A stretch of DNA of 47,164 nt from DASRZM01 sp035686365 (GCA_035686365.1 DASRZM010000021.1:1-47164), one strand, 5' to 3'; shown: positions 37,962-46,873, counted from the first letter of the stretch. Program-made: numbers and translations. The notes: generated by a model from the sequence alone, not told the origin.

Positions 37962-38921
37962 ATGAGCAGGCTGTTCCGGGACGTCGACGGCGGGCGCCTG
38001 GCCCCGCGCGGAACCGTGGTATGCATCGGCGCCTTCGACGGCCTGCATCTGGGGCATCGGGCGTTGATCGGCCGCGCGGTCGCGCGGGCCCGGGCGCTTG
38101 GCGTGGACGCATGCGTGCTGAGCTTCGAACCGCTGCCGCGCGAGTATTTTGCGCCGGCCGGCGCGACCCCGGCGCGCCTGACCTGGCCACGGAAAAAGAT
38201 CGCGACCCTGATCGACGCCGGTGCCGACCTGATCGGTCTGCTGCGCTTCGATGCGCGGCTGGCTGCGTTGTCCGCGACGGACTTCGTGCGGCGCGTACTG
38301 GTGGACAGGCTGGGCGCCTGCGAGGTCTGGACCGGCGAGGACTTCCGGTTCGGCCGTGGTCGCGCCGGCGATGCCGCGCTGCTGGCGCAACTGGGCCCGG
38401 AACTGGGCTTCCGGAGCCGCGTGCTCGAGCCGGTCCAGGTCGACGGCGCGCGCGTGTCCAGCTCGCGCATCCGCGAGCTGCTGGCCGCCGGGGACTTCCA
38501 GCGCGCCGCGGCGCTGCTGGGCCGCCCCTACACGATGACCGGACGCGTCACCCGCGGCACCCGGCTGGGCCGGAAGCTCGGCTACCGCACCGCAAACCTC
38601 GGCCTGCGCGGCCGCACGCCGGCACTGTCGGGTATCTTTGCGGCCCGCGTGCACGGGGTGGCCGCCACGCCCTGGCCGGCCGTCGCCAGCCTGGGTACGC
38701 GGCCGACCGTCCAGGGCGGTGCGCCGGTGCTGGAGGCGCACCTGTTCGGTTTCGACGGCGACCTGTACGGGCGCCTGATCGAGGTGGAATTCGTTGCGCG
38801 CCTGCGCGGGGAGGAACGCTTTCCCGACCTGGAGTCGCTGGTGGCACAGATGGACCGTGACGCGGCCGAGGCCCGATCGGTACTTGGACTGGAACCGACG
38901 CAACGCGGAGCCGCTGCGTGA
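37962..38921 (+). CDS. ribF: Bifunctional riboflavin kinase / FMN adenylyltransferase
   Basis: 319 residues (E. coli 313). It makes FMN and FAD from riboflavin. The N-terminal adenylyltransferase part has IGAFDGLHLGHRALI and the SSSRIRELL segment; the C-terminal kinase has GRVTRGTRLGRKLGYRTANL and GTRPTV. ATG 37962 (MSRLF) is chosen: no upstream ribosome binding site exists, and a -10 box sits just before it. The stop overlaps the ileS start (GTGA). Confidence 0.96.
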   Translation: MSRLFRDVDGGRLAPRGTVVCIGAFDGLHLGHRALIGRAVARARALGVDACVLSFEPLPREYFAPAGATPARLTWPRKKIATLIDAGADLIGLLRFDARLAALSATDFVRRVLVDRLGACEVWTGEDFRFGRGRAGDAALLAQLGPELGFRSRVLEPVQVDGARVSSSRIRELLAAGDFQRAAALLGRPYTMTGRVTRGTRLGRKLGYRTANLGLRGRTPALSGIFAARVHGVAATPWPAVASLGTRPTVQGGAPVLEAHLFGFDGDLYGRLIEVEFVARLRGEERFPDLESLVAQMDRDAAEARSVLGLEPTQRGAAA

Positions 38922-41749
38922 GCACGAACTACAAAGACACCATCAACCTGCCCGCCACCGCGTTCCCGATGCGCGGGGACCTGCCCAGACGCGAACCCGA
39001 TGTACTGCGGCGCTGGGAGCAGGGCGACCTGTACGGGCGCCTGATGCAGGCCGCCGAGCGCAGGCCGTCGTTCGTCCTGCACGATGGTCCGCCCTATGCC
39101 AACGGTTCCATCCACATCGGCCACGCGGTCAACAAGATCATCAAGGACATGGTGGTCAAGTCCCGGTTGCTGTCGGGCTTCCGCGCTCCCTACGTGCCGG
39201 GCTGGGACTGCCACGGACTGCCGATCGAGGTCGCGATCGAGAAGAAGTACGGCAAGGTCGGCGACAAGCTCGATCCGGCCGCGTTCCGCGCCAGGTGCCG
39301 CCAGTACGCGGCCGAACAGATCGACGGCCAGCGCCGCGACTTCAAGCGCCTGGGCGTCGTGGGCGAATGGGAAAACCCCTACCGCACGATGGATTTCCGT
39401 TACGAGGCGGACATGCTGCGGGCGCTGGCCAGGATCATCGACAACGGCCACCTGACCCGCGGCGTCAAGCCGGTGCACTGGTGTTTCGATTGCCGCTCCG
39501 CGCTGGCGGAGGCCGAGATCGAGTACGCCGACAAGACCTCGCCGGCCGTGGACGTGGCCTACGGTGCAGTCGATCCGGAAGCGCTGGCCGGTGTCTTCGG
39601 CGTGCAGCCGGGGGATGCGCTGGTCGCCGTCCCGATCTGGACGACCACGCCATGGACGCTGCCGGCCTCGCTCGCGGTCACCGTGGGGCCGGAGCTGGAG
39701 TACGTATTGGTCGATGGCCCCGAACTGGCCGGCCGGCCGACGCTGCTGGTCCTGGGCGAAGCGCTGGCGGCGCGTGCGCTGGCGCGCTACGGGGTGGACA
39801 CCGTGCAGGTGCGAGGGCGCGCGCGCGGCGCGGCGCTCGAGCACCTGCTGCTGCAGCATCCGTTCTACGATCGCCAGGTGCCGGTGCTGCTGGGCGAGCA
39901 CGTGACCGTGGAGGAGGGCACTGGTGCCGTGCACACCGCGCCGGGGCACGGCCAGGAGGATTTTGCCGTGGGCCGCCGCTACGGCATCGAGCCGCTGAAC
40001 CCGGTCGGCGGCGACGGCCGCTTCCTGGAGGACACGCCGCTGTTCGCAGGACAGCCGATCTTCAAGGCCAACGCCGCCATCGCCGACGCCGTGCGCGGGC
40101 ACGGGCGGCTGCTGGCGTGCGAGGAGTACCGCCACAGCTATCCGCATTGCTGGCGGCACAAGTCGCCGGTGGCGTTTCGGGCCACGCCGCAGTGGTTCAT
40201 CTCCATGGACCAGGCGGGCCTGCGCCTGGACGCGCTGGCCGCGATCGAAGGCGTGCACTGGGTGCCGGCCTGGGGCAAGGAGCGCATCCGCGGCATGGTC
40301 GAGGGCCGTCCGGACTGGTGCATCAGCCGCCAGCGGACCTGGGGCGTCCCGATTGCGCTGTTCTTCGACCGCGACAGCGGCGAGCCGCACCCGGATTCGG
40401 TGGCCCTGATGCACCAGGTCGCCGACCGGATCGAGCGCGAGGGCGTCGACGCCTGGTACGCGCTGGAGCCGAGCGAGCTGCTGGGCGCGGACGCCGAGCG
40501 TTACGAGAAGGTCACCGACATCCTCGATGTCTGGTTCGACTCCGGCGTCACCCACCACTGCGTGCTGGCGGCGCGCAGCGGGCTGGGCAAGCCGGCCGAC
40601 CTGTACCTGGAAGGGTCCGACCAGCACCGCGGCTGGTTCCAGTCCTCGTTGCTGACCGGCATCGCGATGGACCGCGCCGCACCGTACCGGCAGTGCCTGA
40701 CGCACGGTTTCGCGGTCGATGCGCAGGGCCGCAAGATGTCCAAGTCGCTGGGCAACGTGGTGGCGCCACAGCAGGTGGTCGACACCATGGGGGCGGACGT
40801 GCTGCGCCTGTGGATCGCCGGCGCCGACTACCGCAACGAGATGTCGGTCTCCGAGGAAATCCTGCGCCGCACCTCCGACGCCTACCGCCGCATCCGCAAC
40901 ACCTGCCGTTTCCTGCTCGGCAACCTGCACGGGTTCGACCCCTCGCAGCACGAGATCGCCCACTCCGAGTGCCTGCTGCTGGACCAGTGGGCCGAGCACG
41001 TGGCCGCCCGCGTGCAGCAGCAGGTCCTGCGCGCCTACGAGAACTACCAGTTCCACGAAGTCGTGCAGCGGGTGCACAACTACTGCGCGGTCGAGCTGGG
41101 CACACTGTACCTGGACATCACCAAGGACCGCCTGTACACGATGCCGACCGCCAGCCGCGGGCGGCGGTCGGCGCAATCGGCGATGTACCGCATCCTGGAG
41201 GCGCTGGTCCGGTGGATCACGCCGATCCTGGGCTTCACCGCCGAGGAGGTGTGGTCGTACATGCCCGCGCGCGGCACCGACTCCCCGCTGTTCGCGACCT
41301 GGTACGAGCCACTCTCGCCGCTGCCGCAGGACGGTGCGGTGTCCGAGGCGGGCTTCGCGCTGCTGCTGGAAGTCCGCGAGGCCGTTGCCCGGGTGCTCGA
41401 GCGCATGCGCGCCCAGGAGCTGATCGGCTCGGGACTGGAAGCGGAGGTGACGCTGTACCTGGACGACGCCACGCGCGGAAAGCTGGCGCCGGTGGCGCCG
41501 GAGCTGCGCTGGTTCTTCATCGTTTCAGACCTGCAGCTGCGCTCCGCGGACGAGCGTCCGGACGACGCCATCGCGGTGGATGCCGGCGCCACCGGCCTGT
41601 CCGTCAGGGCCGTCGCGACCCGGCACGGCAAGTGCGTGCGCTGCTGGCATCGCCGCCAGGACGTGGGCCGCCACCCTGGGCACCCGGAGCTGTGTGGCCG
41701 CTGCGTGGGCAATGTCGAGGGTCCGGGCGAGGAACGCCGCTATTTCTAG
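38918..41749 (+). CDS. ileS: Isoleucyl-tRNA synthetase
   Basis: 943 residues (E. coli 938), starting with GTG overlapping the ribF stop. Class I synthetase: HIGH at residues 66-69, KMSKS at about 606-610, the CP1 editing domain with WTTTPWTLPASLA, and the C-terminal zinc ribbon CVRCWHRRQ ... LCGRCVGN. A type I bacterial IleRS with all four zinc Cys residues. Confidence 0.98.
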   Translation: MSTNYKDTINLPATAFPMRGDLPRREPDVLRRWEQGDLYGRLMQAAERRPSFVLHDGPPYANGSIHIGHAVNKIIKDMVVKSRLLSGFRAPYVPGWDCHGLPIEVAIEKKYGKVGDKLDPAAFRARCRQYAAEQIDGQRRDFKRLGVVGEWENPYRTMDFRYEADMLRALARIIDNGHLTRGVKPVHWCFDCRSALAEAEIEYADKTSPAVDVAYGAVDPEALAGVFGVQPGDALVAVPIWTTTPWTLPASLAVTVGPELEYVLVDGPELAGRPTLLVLGEALAARALARYGVDTVQVRGRARGAALEHLLLQHPFYDRQVPVLLGEHVTVEEGTGAVHTAPGHGQEDFAVGRRYGIEPLNPVGGDGRFLEDTPLFAGQPIFKANAAIADAVRGHGRLLACEEYRHSYPHCWRHKSPVAFRATPQWFISMDQAGLRLDALAAIEGVHWVPAWGKERIRGMVEGRPDWCISRQRTWGVPIALFFDRDSGEPHPDSVALMHQVADRIEREGVDAWYALEPSELLGADAERYEKVTDILDVWFDSGVTHHCVLAARSGLGKPADLYLEGSDQHRGWFQSSLLTGIAMDRAAPYRQCLTHGFAVDAQGRKMSKSLGNVVAPQQVVDTMGADVLRLWIAGADYRNEMSVSEEILRRTSDAYRRIRNTCRFLLGNLHGFDPSQHEIAHSECLLLDQWAEHVAARVQQQVLRAYENYQFHEVVQRVHNYCAVELGTLYLDITKDRLYTMPTASRGRRSAQSAMYRILEALVRWITPILGFTAEEVWSYMPARGTDSPLFATWYEPLSPLPQDGAVSEAGFALLLEVREAVARVLERMRAQELIGSGLEAEVTLYLDDATRGKLAPVAPELRWFFIVSDLQLRSADERPDDAIAVDAGATGLSVRAVATRHGKCVRCWHRRQDVGRHPGHPELCGRCVGNVEGPGEERRYF

Positions 41750-42242
41750 ATCAAGGCCCAATGCCGTGGGCTGGCTGTGGTTGTCGGCGCTGGTGATCGC
41801 GCTCGACCAGGTCAGCAAGCTGGTGGCGCTCGCCCTGCTGACGCCGCAGCAGCGCATCCCGGTGCTGCCGGGGCTGTTCGACTGGACGCTGACCTACAAC
41901 ACCGGCGCCGCCTTCAGTTTCCTCAGCGATGCCGGCGGCTGGCAGCGCTGGTTCTTCGTGGTACTGGCGATCGGCGTCAGCGCGGTGCTGGTGGTGTGGC
42001 TCGCGCGCATCCGCCGGGACGACTGGCGCCAGGCTCTGCCCTTCGCGCTGATCGTGGGCGGGGCGCTGGGCAACGTCATCGATCGTCTGCGGCTGGGCAA
42101 GGTCGTGGATTTCATCCTGGTGTACTGGCGGGACTGGTACTTTCCCGCCTTCAACATCGCCGATTCGGCGATCACGGTGGGCGCGGTGCTGATCGTGCTG
42201 TTCAGCCTGCGGCCCGCCGCCAGGCCCGCGGCTGGGGGATAA
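41712..42242 (+). CDS. lspA: Lipoprotein signal peptidase
   Basis: 176 residues from ATG 41712, which overlaps the end of ileS by 38 bases; GTG 41766 (158 residues, with AAGG nine bases upstream) is a serious alternative since LspA proteins are about 160-170. Four membrane helices. Catalytic aspartates lie in NVIDRLRLGKVVDF and NIADSAITVG; YNTGAAFSFL is the family signature. It cleaves prolipoproteins at the lipobox Cys. Confidence 0.95.
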   Translation: MSRVRARNAAISRSRPNAVGWLWLSALVIALDQVSKLVALALLTPQQRIPVLPGLFDWTLTYNTGAAFSFLSDAGGWQRWFFVVLAIGVSAVLVVWLARIRRDDWRQALPFALIVGGALGNVIDRLRLGKVVDFILVYWRDWYFPAFNIADSAITVGAVLIVLFSLRPAARPAAGG

Positions 42243-42243
42243 T
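42238..42243 (+). promoter_or_regulatory. Candidate -10 box of ispH (leaderless start)
   Basis: GATAAT lies seven bases before the ispH ATG (42251) and overlaps the last codons of lspA. A run of five G (42234-42238) is too far upstream to be a good ribosome binding site. Confidence 0.4.
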
Positions 42244-42250
42244 CGGCGCC

Positions 42251-43201
42251 ATGAAGGTCCTGCTGGCCAATCCCCGCGGCTTCTGCGCCGGCGTCGATCG
42301 CGCGATCGAGATCGTCAAGCGCGCGCTGGAAGCCTTCGGCGCACCCATCTACGTGCGCCACGAGGTCGTACACAACCGCTTCGTGGTCGAAGACCTGCGC
42401 GGCCGCGGCGCGATCTTCGTCGAGGAGCTGCGGGAGATCCCGGACGGCGCCACCGTGATCTTCTCCGCGCACGGCGTCTCGCAGGCGGTGCGGGCCGAAG
42501 CGGCCGGCCGCGGCCTGAAGGTGTTCGACGCCACCTGCCCGCTGGTCACCAAGGTGCACCTGGAAGTGGCCCGGCACTGCCGGCAGGGGCGCGACATGGT
42601 GCTGGTGGGCCATGCCGGACACCCGGAAGTCGAAGGCACGATGGGGCAATGGGATCGCGGGCAGGCGTCGGGCCGCATCTACCTGGTGGAGAACCTCGCC
42701 GACGCCCGCCGCGTGTCGGTGCAGCAGCCCGGGAAGCTGGCCTATACGACCCAGACCACGCTGTCGGTGGACGATACCCGGGAGATCATCGCGGAACTGC
42801 GCCGGCGGTTCCCGGAAATCCAGGGTCCCCGCAACGACGACATCTGCTATGCCACCCAGAACCGCCAGGACGCGGTGCGCGAACTGGCCCGCGCCTGCGA
42901 CCTGGTGCTGGTGGTCGGCTCGGTCACCAGTTCCAACTCCAACCGGCTGCGTGAACTGGCCGAAAAGCACGGCATTCCCGCCTACCTGATCGACGGCGCC
43001 GAGCACATCGACCCGGCCTGGCTCGATGGCGTGGATACGATCGGCGTGACCGCCGGGGCTTCGGCGCCGGAGCTGCTGGTCGAGGGCGTGGTCGAGCGCC
43101 TGCGCGTACTCGGCGCCGCGAGCATCCAGAACATGCACGGCGAGCCCGAAAACATGGTGTTCGCACTGCCCAGGGAGCTGCGTGTGGCCGTGGTCGATTG
43201 A
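42251..43201 (+). CDS. ispH: 4-hydroxy-3-methylbut-2-enyl diphosphate reductase
   Basis: 316 residues, equal to E. coli IspH. The last enzyme of the MEP pathway, forming IPP and DMAPP. The [4Fe-4S] cysteines are in GFCAGV (Cys12), DATCPLV (about 97) and DDICYATQNRQ (about 198). HEVVHN, GHPEVEGTMGQ and SVTSSNSNRL are family motifs. The lspA-ispH order is conserved in gammaproteobacteria. Confidence 0.97.
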   Translation: MKVLLANPRGFCAGVDRAIEIVKRALEAFGAPIYVRHEVVHNRFVVEDLRGRGAIFVEELREIPDGATVIFSAHGVSQAVRAEAAGRGLKVFDATCPLVTKVHLEVARHCRQGRDMVLVGHAGHPEVEGTMGQWDRGQASGRIYLVENLADARRVSVQQPGKLAYTTQTTLSVDDTREIIAELRRRFPEIQGPRNDDICYATQNRQDAVRELARACDLVLVVGSVTSSNSNRLRELAEKHGIPAYLIDGAEHIDPAWLDGVDTIGVTAGASAPELLVEGVVERLRVLGAASIQNMHGEPENMVFALPRELRVAVVD

Positions 43202-43227
43202 CCCTGCCGCGGCGCGCCACCTAGACT
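43198..43227 (+). promoter_or_regulatory. Promoter of tRNA-Thr
   Basis: TTGACC (43198-43203, overlapping the ispH stop) and TAGACT (43222-43227) are 18 bases apart. Transcription would start near 43234, just before the mature 5' end at 43238. Confidence 0.65.
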
Positions 43228-43237
43228 ACAGGGCTTC

Positions 43238-43313
43238 GCCGGAGTAGCTCAGCTGGTAGAGCAACGCATTCGTAATGCGTGGGTCGGGGGTTCGAATCCC
43301 TTCTCCGGCACCA
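43238..43313 (+). tRNA. tRNA-Thr (anticodon CGT)
   Basis: 76 bases with CCA encoded. Acceptor GCCGGAG pairs with CTCCGGC, D stem GCTC/GAGC, anticodon stem ACGCA/TGCGT around TTCGTAA with CGT at 43271-43273 (reads ACG), and T loop TTCGAAT. The T stem has two G-U pairs. Confidence 0.97.
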
Positions 43314-43320
43314 ACTTGCA

Positions 43321-43348
43321 GAGGCCCGCCCACCCGGCGGGCCTCTTT
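43321..43348 (+). terminator. Intrinsic terminator of tRNA-Thr
   Basis: GAGGCCCGCC (43321-43330) and GGCGGGCCTC (43336-43345) are perfect 10-base arms around CACCC, followed by TTT. It is seven bases after the tRNA. Confidence 0.85.
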
Positions 43349-43354
43349 GCGTAA

Positions 43355-43567
43355 CGGGTGCGTGACCCCCTCCTGTGGCCGAGCCTGGAAGCCGTCGAGA
43401 TGGCGACGCTGAACCCGGTCGATGGGTTCAATCACAGGCGCTGGCTTGGACCGATGGGGAATGTTCTACCCGCTGAAGCGGAGGCAGCCTACTATCAGCA
43501 GTGCAGTCAGCTCACCCTGGCGGCGTGACTCAGACCAACGGGCCTCCGGAATTCCGGGGGCGGTTTG
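43355..43567 (+). mobile_element. Remnant of an IS3-family element (transposase C-terminus and right end)
   Basis: The frame from about 43370 to the TGA at 43526-43528 reads LEAVEMATLNPVDGFNHRRW, then LGPMGNVLPAEAEAAYYQQ. This is the end of IS3-type orfB transposases (usual form: WFNHRRLLEPIGN, PPAEAEAAYY). The rest of the transposase is absent: the frame meets a stop (TAA 43352-43354) just after the tRNA terminator. After the stop, the sequence to about 43567 (CCTCCGGAATTCCGGGGGCG, then GTTT) resembles the right terminal inverted repeat of IS3-group elements ending GGGGCGGTTCA. The left end and the integrase core are gone, so it cannot move. It explains most of the 325 bases between the tRNA and the next gene; I see nothing in 43568-43638. 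Confidence 0.8.
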
Positions 43568-43638
43568 CCGAGTTATCCTCAGCCTGCCGTTTCCTTGCAA
43601 CCATCCACGCTGGTCAATCCGCCGGGAGTCCAAACGCC

Positions 43639-44178
43639 ATGCGCCTTACTGCCATGCTTACCCTGCTGTTCCTGATGCCGGTTGCGCACGCGGACAGCGT
43701 CCGCGGCTTCTGCCAGCGCGACGGCACCCGCCTCGAGTTCACTGACGGCATCGCCTTCGCCGACGCCCGTGCGGCGGACGGCACGATCACCACGGCGATC
43801 TACGTGACCTCCAGGCCGCTCGACCGCGCGGCCCTGGCGCAATGCGCCGAATGCCGCGCCGAACTGCCCGAGGACAGTTTCGCCAGCCCGCGCGGCGACC
43901 TGATCGAGGCGCAGCGCGAGGCCACCGCCAAGGGCTGGATGGAGATCCAGCACGTTGGCGGCGAGCTCGACATGACGGTCATCGTCAACATCATGTACCT
44001 GTCCGACGATGGCTGGATGACCGGCATCGATGGCGGCAACGGCCGAGTGGTCTTCGATACGCGCAGCGCCACGCGCGTCGCCGGCAAGGTGGTCAGCGAA
44101 GCGCGCGAAGCCCCGATGAACGAGACCGACATGCTCTGCGACGTCGCTTTCGATCTGGCGGTGGGCTGGCCGAACTAG
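43639..44178 (+). CDS. Secreted protein of unknown function
   Basis: 179 residues from ATG 43639. A clear signal peptide (MRLTAMLTLLFLMPVAHA, cut before DS). The mature part is about 160 residues, acidic, with four Cys (GFCQRD, CAEC, and one near the C-terminus in LCDV) that could form disulfides. I do not recognise a family. GGGAG (43624-43628) is ten bases upstream, a weak spacing. It sits alone between the IS3 remnant and the amine oxidase gene on the same strand. Confidence 0.7.
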   Translation: MRLTAMLTLLFLMPVAHADSVRGFCQRDGTRLEFTDGIAFADARAADGTITTAIYVTSRPLDRAALAQCAECRAELPEDSFASPRGDLIEAQREATAKGWMEIQHVGGELDMTVIVNIMYLSDDGWMTGIDGGNGRVVFDTRSATRVAGKVVSEAREAPMNETDMLCDVAFDLAVGWPN

Positions 44179-44391
44179 CCCAGGTCCGAACCAGGCCCGG
44201 CTGCGTAAGGGACGGCTTGTTTGCCGAGACCGGTGCGGGTCGGCTTGCGTTGGTGGCTGCCGCGGTCGACGCCGCGACGGTCGACGGGCTGCGCGCATGG
44301 CCGGCTTCCATTTCGCCGGCAGTGCGCTGCAAGGTACCGACAAGGAAAACACGCGGTCGGGGACCACGCAGTCACGGGGAGGGGAGCGATC

Positions 44392-45996
44392 ATGTCCAGG
44401 ACACCGCTGTTCGGCCTGCTGCGCCGTGCTGCCCATGCCGCTGCGGCGGCTCGGCGCGAGGGCTGGTCCATCGACGAGGCGGCCGGCCGTCTCGACCGCG
44501 CGCGCTCGGACCGCGCGAGACGGCGGTTCCTGCGCGATGCCGGCATCGGGGGCATCAGCCTGGCCGTCGCCGCGTGCGCGCCGCGTGCATTGCGGCCGTC
44601 CGCGGACGCCGAGGTCGTGATCGTGGGGGCGGGCATTGCCGGGCTCACCGCCGCGCATCGCCTGCGCCAGGCGGGCGTGCGCGTGCGCGTCATCGAGGCG
44701 CAGAACCGCATCGGTGGACGCATGCTGAGCCTGCGCGACCACTTTCCCGATGGCCAGGTCGTGGAACTGGGCGGCGAGCTGATCGACACCGGCCACGCGC
44801 GCATCCGTGCCCTGGCCGCGGAACTCGGCCTGGTCCTCGACGACCTGCTCGACGAGGATCCGGCGCTTGCGACCGACGTCTGGTTCGCGGAAGGGCGCAG
44901 CTACTCCGAGCAGGAGATCATCGAAGCCTTCATGCCGATTTCCGCGGCCATCGAGCGCGACCTGGCCTCGTTGCCGGACGAGGACATCACCTACCGCACA
45001 CCGGGCGGCGCCGAGGCGCTGGACCGGATGAGCATCACGCAATGGCTGGATGCGCAGGGGCTGGACGCACAGGGCGCCAGCGGCTGGCTGCGACGCCTGA
45101 TCCAGGTCGCCTACACCACCGAGATGGGACTGGAGTGCGACCGCCAGTCGGCGCTGAACCTGATCACGTTCCTGGATCCGGGCACCGAACATTTCCGCAT
45201 CTTCGGAGACAGCGACGAGCGTTTCCACGTGCGTGGCGGCAACGACCTCATCGTGCAGGGGCTGGGTCGACTGCTGGACGATGCCATCGAGACCGGCAGC
45301 GTGCTCGAGTCGGTGGCGCTGACTGCCGACGGGGTCTACATCCTGTCATTGCGCCGCGGCGAGGCGACACAGCAGGTGCGTGCGCGCCAGGTGATCCTGG
45401 CCTTGCCGTTCACGACGCTGCGGGATGTGCGGCTGGAGCTGCCGCTGCCGGTGGCCAAGCTTCGGGCGATCCAGTCGCTGGCCTATGGCACCAATGCCAA
45501 GCTGATGATCGGCTTCGAGCGCCGTGTCTGGCGCGAGCACGGCAGCAACGGCGCGGTGTTCACCGACCTGCCGCTGCAGACGACCTGGGAAACCAGCCGC
45601 AAGCAGCCGGGCACCCACGGCATCCTCACCAACTTCACCGGCGGCCTGCACGGGATCGAGATCGGCTCCGGGACGCCGAAGGCCCAGGCCGATGCCGCTG
45701 CAGCCCAGCTCGAGGCCGTATTTCCCGGTATTGCCGCCGCGCGCGGCAACGCGCCGGCCGTGCGCTTCCATTGGCCGAGCCATCCGTGGGCGCGGGGCAG
45801 CTATGCGTGCTTCCGGCCCGGCGACTGGACCTCGTTGCGCGGCGCCATGGGGGAGCAGGCCGGCCGTGTCTACTTCGCCGGCGAACACTGCGCCATGGAC
45901 ACCCAGGGCTTCATGGAGGGCGGCGTGGAGTCCGGAGAGACCGCTGCCGGACAGGTGCTGGCAGACCTCGGGATCGAGCGCCGGCGCGCGGCCTGA
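44392..45996 (+). CDS. Flavin-dependent amine oxidase, Tat-exported probable lipoprotein
   Basis: 534 residues. A charged N-terminal segment precedes a twin-arginine signal RARRRFLRDAGIGGISLAVAAC; VAAC matches a lipobox, so the mature protein may be lipid-anchored after Tat export. The FAD Rossmann motif VIVGAGIAGLTAAHRL, the Glu of RVIEAQNRIGGRM and the C-terminal VYFAGEH...GFMEGGVESG are typical of flavin monoamine oxidases. Substrate unknown. GGGGAGGGGAG is a strong ribosome binding site. The 60-odd residues before the Arg pair are unusually long for a Tat signal. Confidence 0.85.
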   Translation: MSRTPLFGLLRRAAHAAAAARREGWSIDEAAGRLDRARSDRARRRFLRDAGIGGISLAVAACAPRALRPSADAEVVIVGAGIAGLTAAHRLRQAGVRVRVIEAQNRIGGRMLSLRDHFPDGQVVELGGELIDTGHARIRALAAELGLVLDDLLDEDPALATDVWFAEGRSYSEQEIIEAFMPISAAIERDLASLPDEDITYRTPGGAEALDRMSITQWLDAQGLDAQGASGWLRRLIQVAYTTEMGLECDRQSALNLITFLDPGTEHFRIFGDSDERFHVRGGNDLIVQGLGRLLDDAIETGSVLESVALTADGVYILSLRRGEATQQVRARQVILALPFTTLRDVRLELPLPVAKLRAIQSLAYGTNAKLMIGFERRVWREHGSNGAVFTDLPLQTTWETSRKQPGTHGILTNFTGGLHGIEIGSGTPKAQADAAAAQLEAVFPGIAAARGNAPAVRFHWPSHPWARGSYACFRPGDWTSLRGAMGEQAGRVYFAGEHCAMDTQGFMEGGVESGETAAGQVLADLGIERRRAA

Positions 45997-46039
45997 GCCG
46001 CCTCGACCGGACCGCGGCTTGGAAGCGGACGCGCCGGGG

Positions 46040-46783
46040 TCAGTCCTGCGCGCCCGAAGACTCCTCGCACAGCTGCGTGGCCGGCAGGATCCGGATCAGC
46101 TCGATGGTGCCGGTCTTCGGCGGCGTGGTCTCGTTGATCTGGTAGGTGGCCGTGGCACTGGCGCAGCTGTGGAACTGCACGGTCAGCTCGCCGACCACCT
46201 CGCTGGGCGTCACCTCGACGTCGGGATCGTCGAAGCGGCCACCGTCGTTGCGGAAGAATTCCGCGACCGCCGTGTCGCCTTCGTAGGAGGTGTCCAGGAA
46301 GGTCAGCCAGTCGTGTTCGCCGATGGTGTCGGTCCAGGTGAACCAGGCGCCGGTGAAGATCGTCAGTTCGGCGTCGATATCGAAAAAGAATCCCTGGCCG
46401 CTGGTGGCTGGTTCATACCAGGCGCCGGCAAGGCCCTCGTTGATCGCGAAGGTGGGTTCGGCCGAGCCCTCGACGGTGACCGTTCCGGCCATGCCGCTGC
46501 CGCCCTGGCTGCCATGGGCCGTGCAGAAGTACGGGTTGACACCGGCTTGGGTGAACGTGAAGTCGTAGGTCCACAGGGTGCAGGACACGGCGCCGTTACC
46601 GAAGCTGCCATCGTCCCCCCGGACATTGTGGCAGCCGCTCTGGTTGATCCAGCGTACGGTATCCCCCGGCGCGATCACCACATTCTGTGGCTGGAACGCG
46701 AAGTTGACGACCTGGACCTCGTGGACCGCCGTCAGGGCGGTTGCGGGCCACAGCAGCGCCGCCAGAAGGATCGTCCGCGTCAT
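46040..46783 (-). CDS. Secreted cupredoxin (plastocyanin/azurin-like) with extra C-terminal domain
   Basis: 247 residues. Signal peptide about 1-18. The first 110 residues are a cupredoxin: VVNFAFQPQNVVIAPGDTVRW, then the blue-copper ligands His (GCHNVRG), Cys (YFCTAHG), His (same loop) and Met (SGMAGTV). The remaining 130 residues begin GLAGAWYEPATSGQGFFFDI and continue with GAWFTWTD and HDWLTF. I know this GxWY/SGQGF-type domain from secreted Xanthomonadales proteins; its role is unknown. AGGAG is seven bases upstream of the ATG. It converges with the amine oxidase gene. Confidence 0.85.
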   Translation of the reverse strand: MTRTILLAALLWPATALTAVHEVQVVNFAFQPQNVVIAPGDTVRWINQSGCHNVRGDDGSFGNGAVSCTLWTYDFTFTQAGVNPYFCTAHGSQGGSGMAGTVTVEGSAEPTFAINEGLAGAWYEPATSGQGFFFDIDAELTIFTGAWFTWTDTIGEHDWLTFLDTSYEGDTAVAEFFRNDGGRFDDPDVEVTPSEVVGELTVQFHSCASATATYQINETTPPKTGTIELIRILPATQLCEESSGAQD

Positions 46784-46873
46784 GACCGACTCCTCGGATG
46801 AGACCGGGCCTGACTATGATGCTCTCCCCTGACGGTCCAGACGACCGTTTCGTCGCACCGGATTCGTGAAAAA

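Noticed and set aside
43238..43567. tRNA-Thr as an integration site with att repeats
   Set aside because: The tRNA 3' end is not repeated in the window and no integrase gene exists; the IS3 remnant explains the sequence.
46000..46030. AGCCGC/GCGGCT inverted repeat after the amine oxidase gene
   Set aside because: Six-base arms with a 12-base loop and no T run; expected by chance in this base composition.
43314..46783. Accessory stretch as a defence or biosynthetic system
   Set aside because: Its genes are a transposase remnant, a lone secreted protein, one oxidase and one cupredoxin in convergent order; no nuclease, toxin, reverse transcriptase or biosynthetic core.
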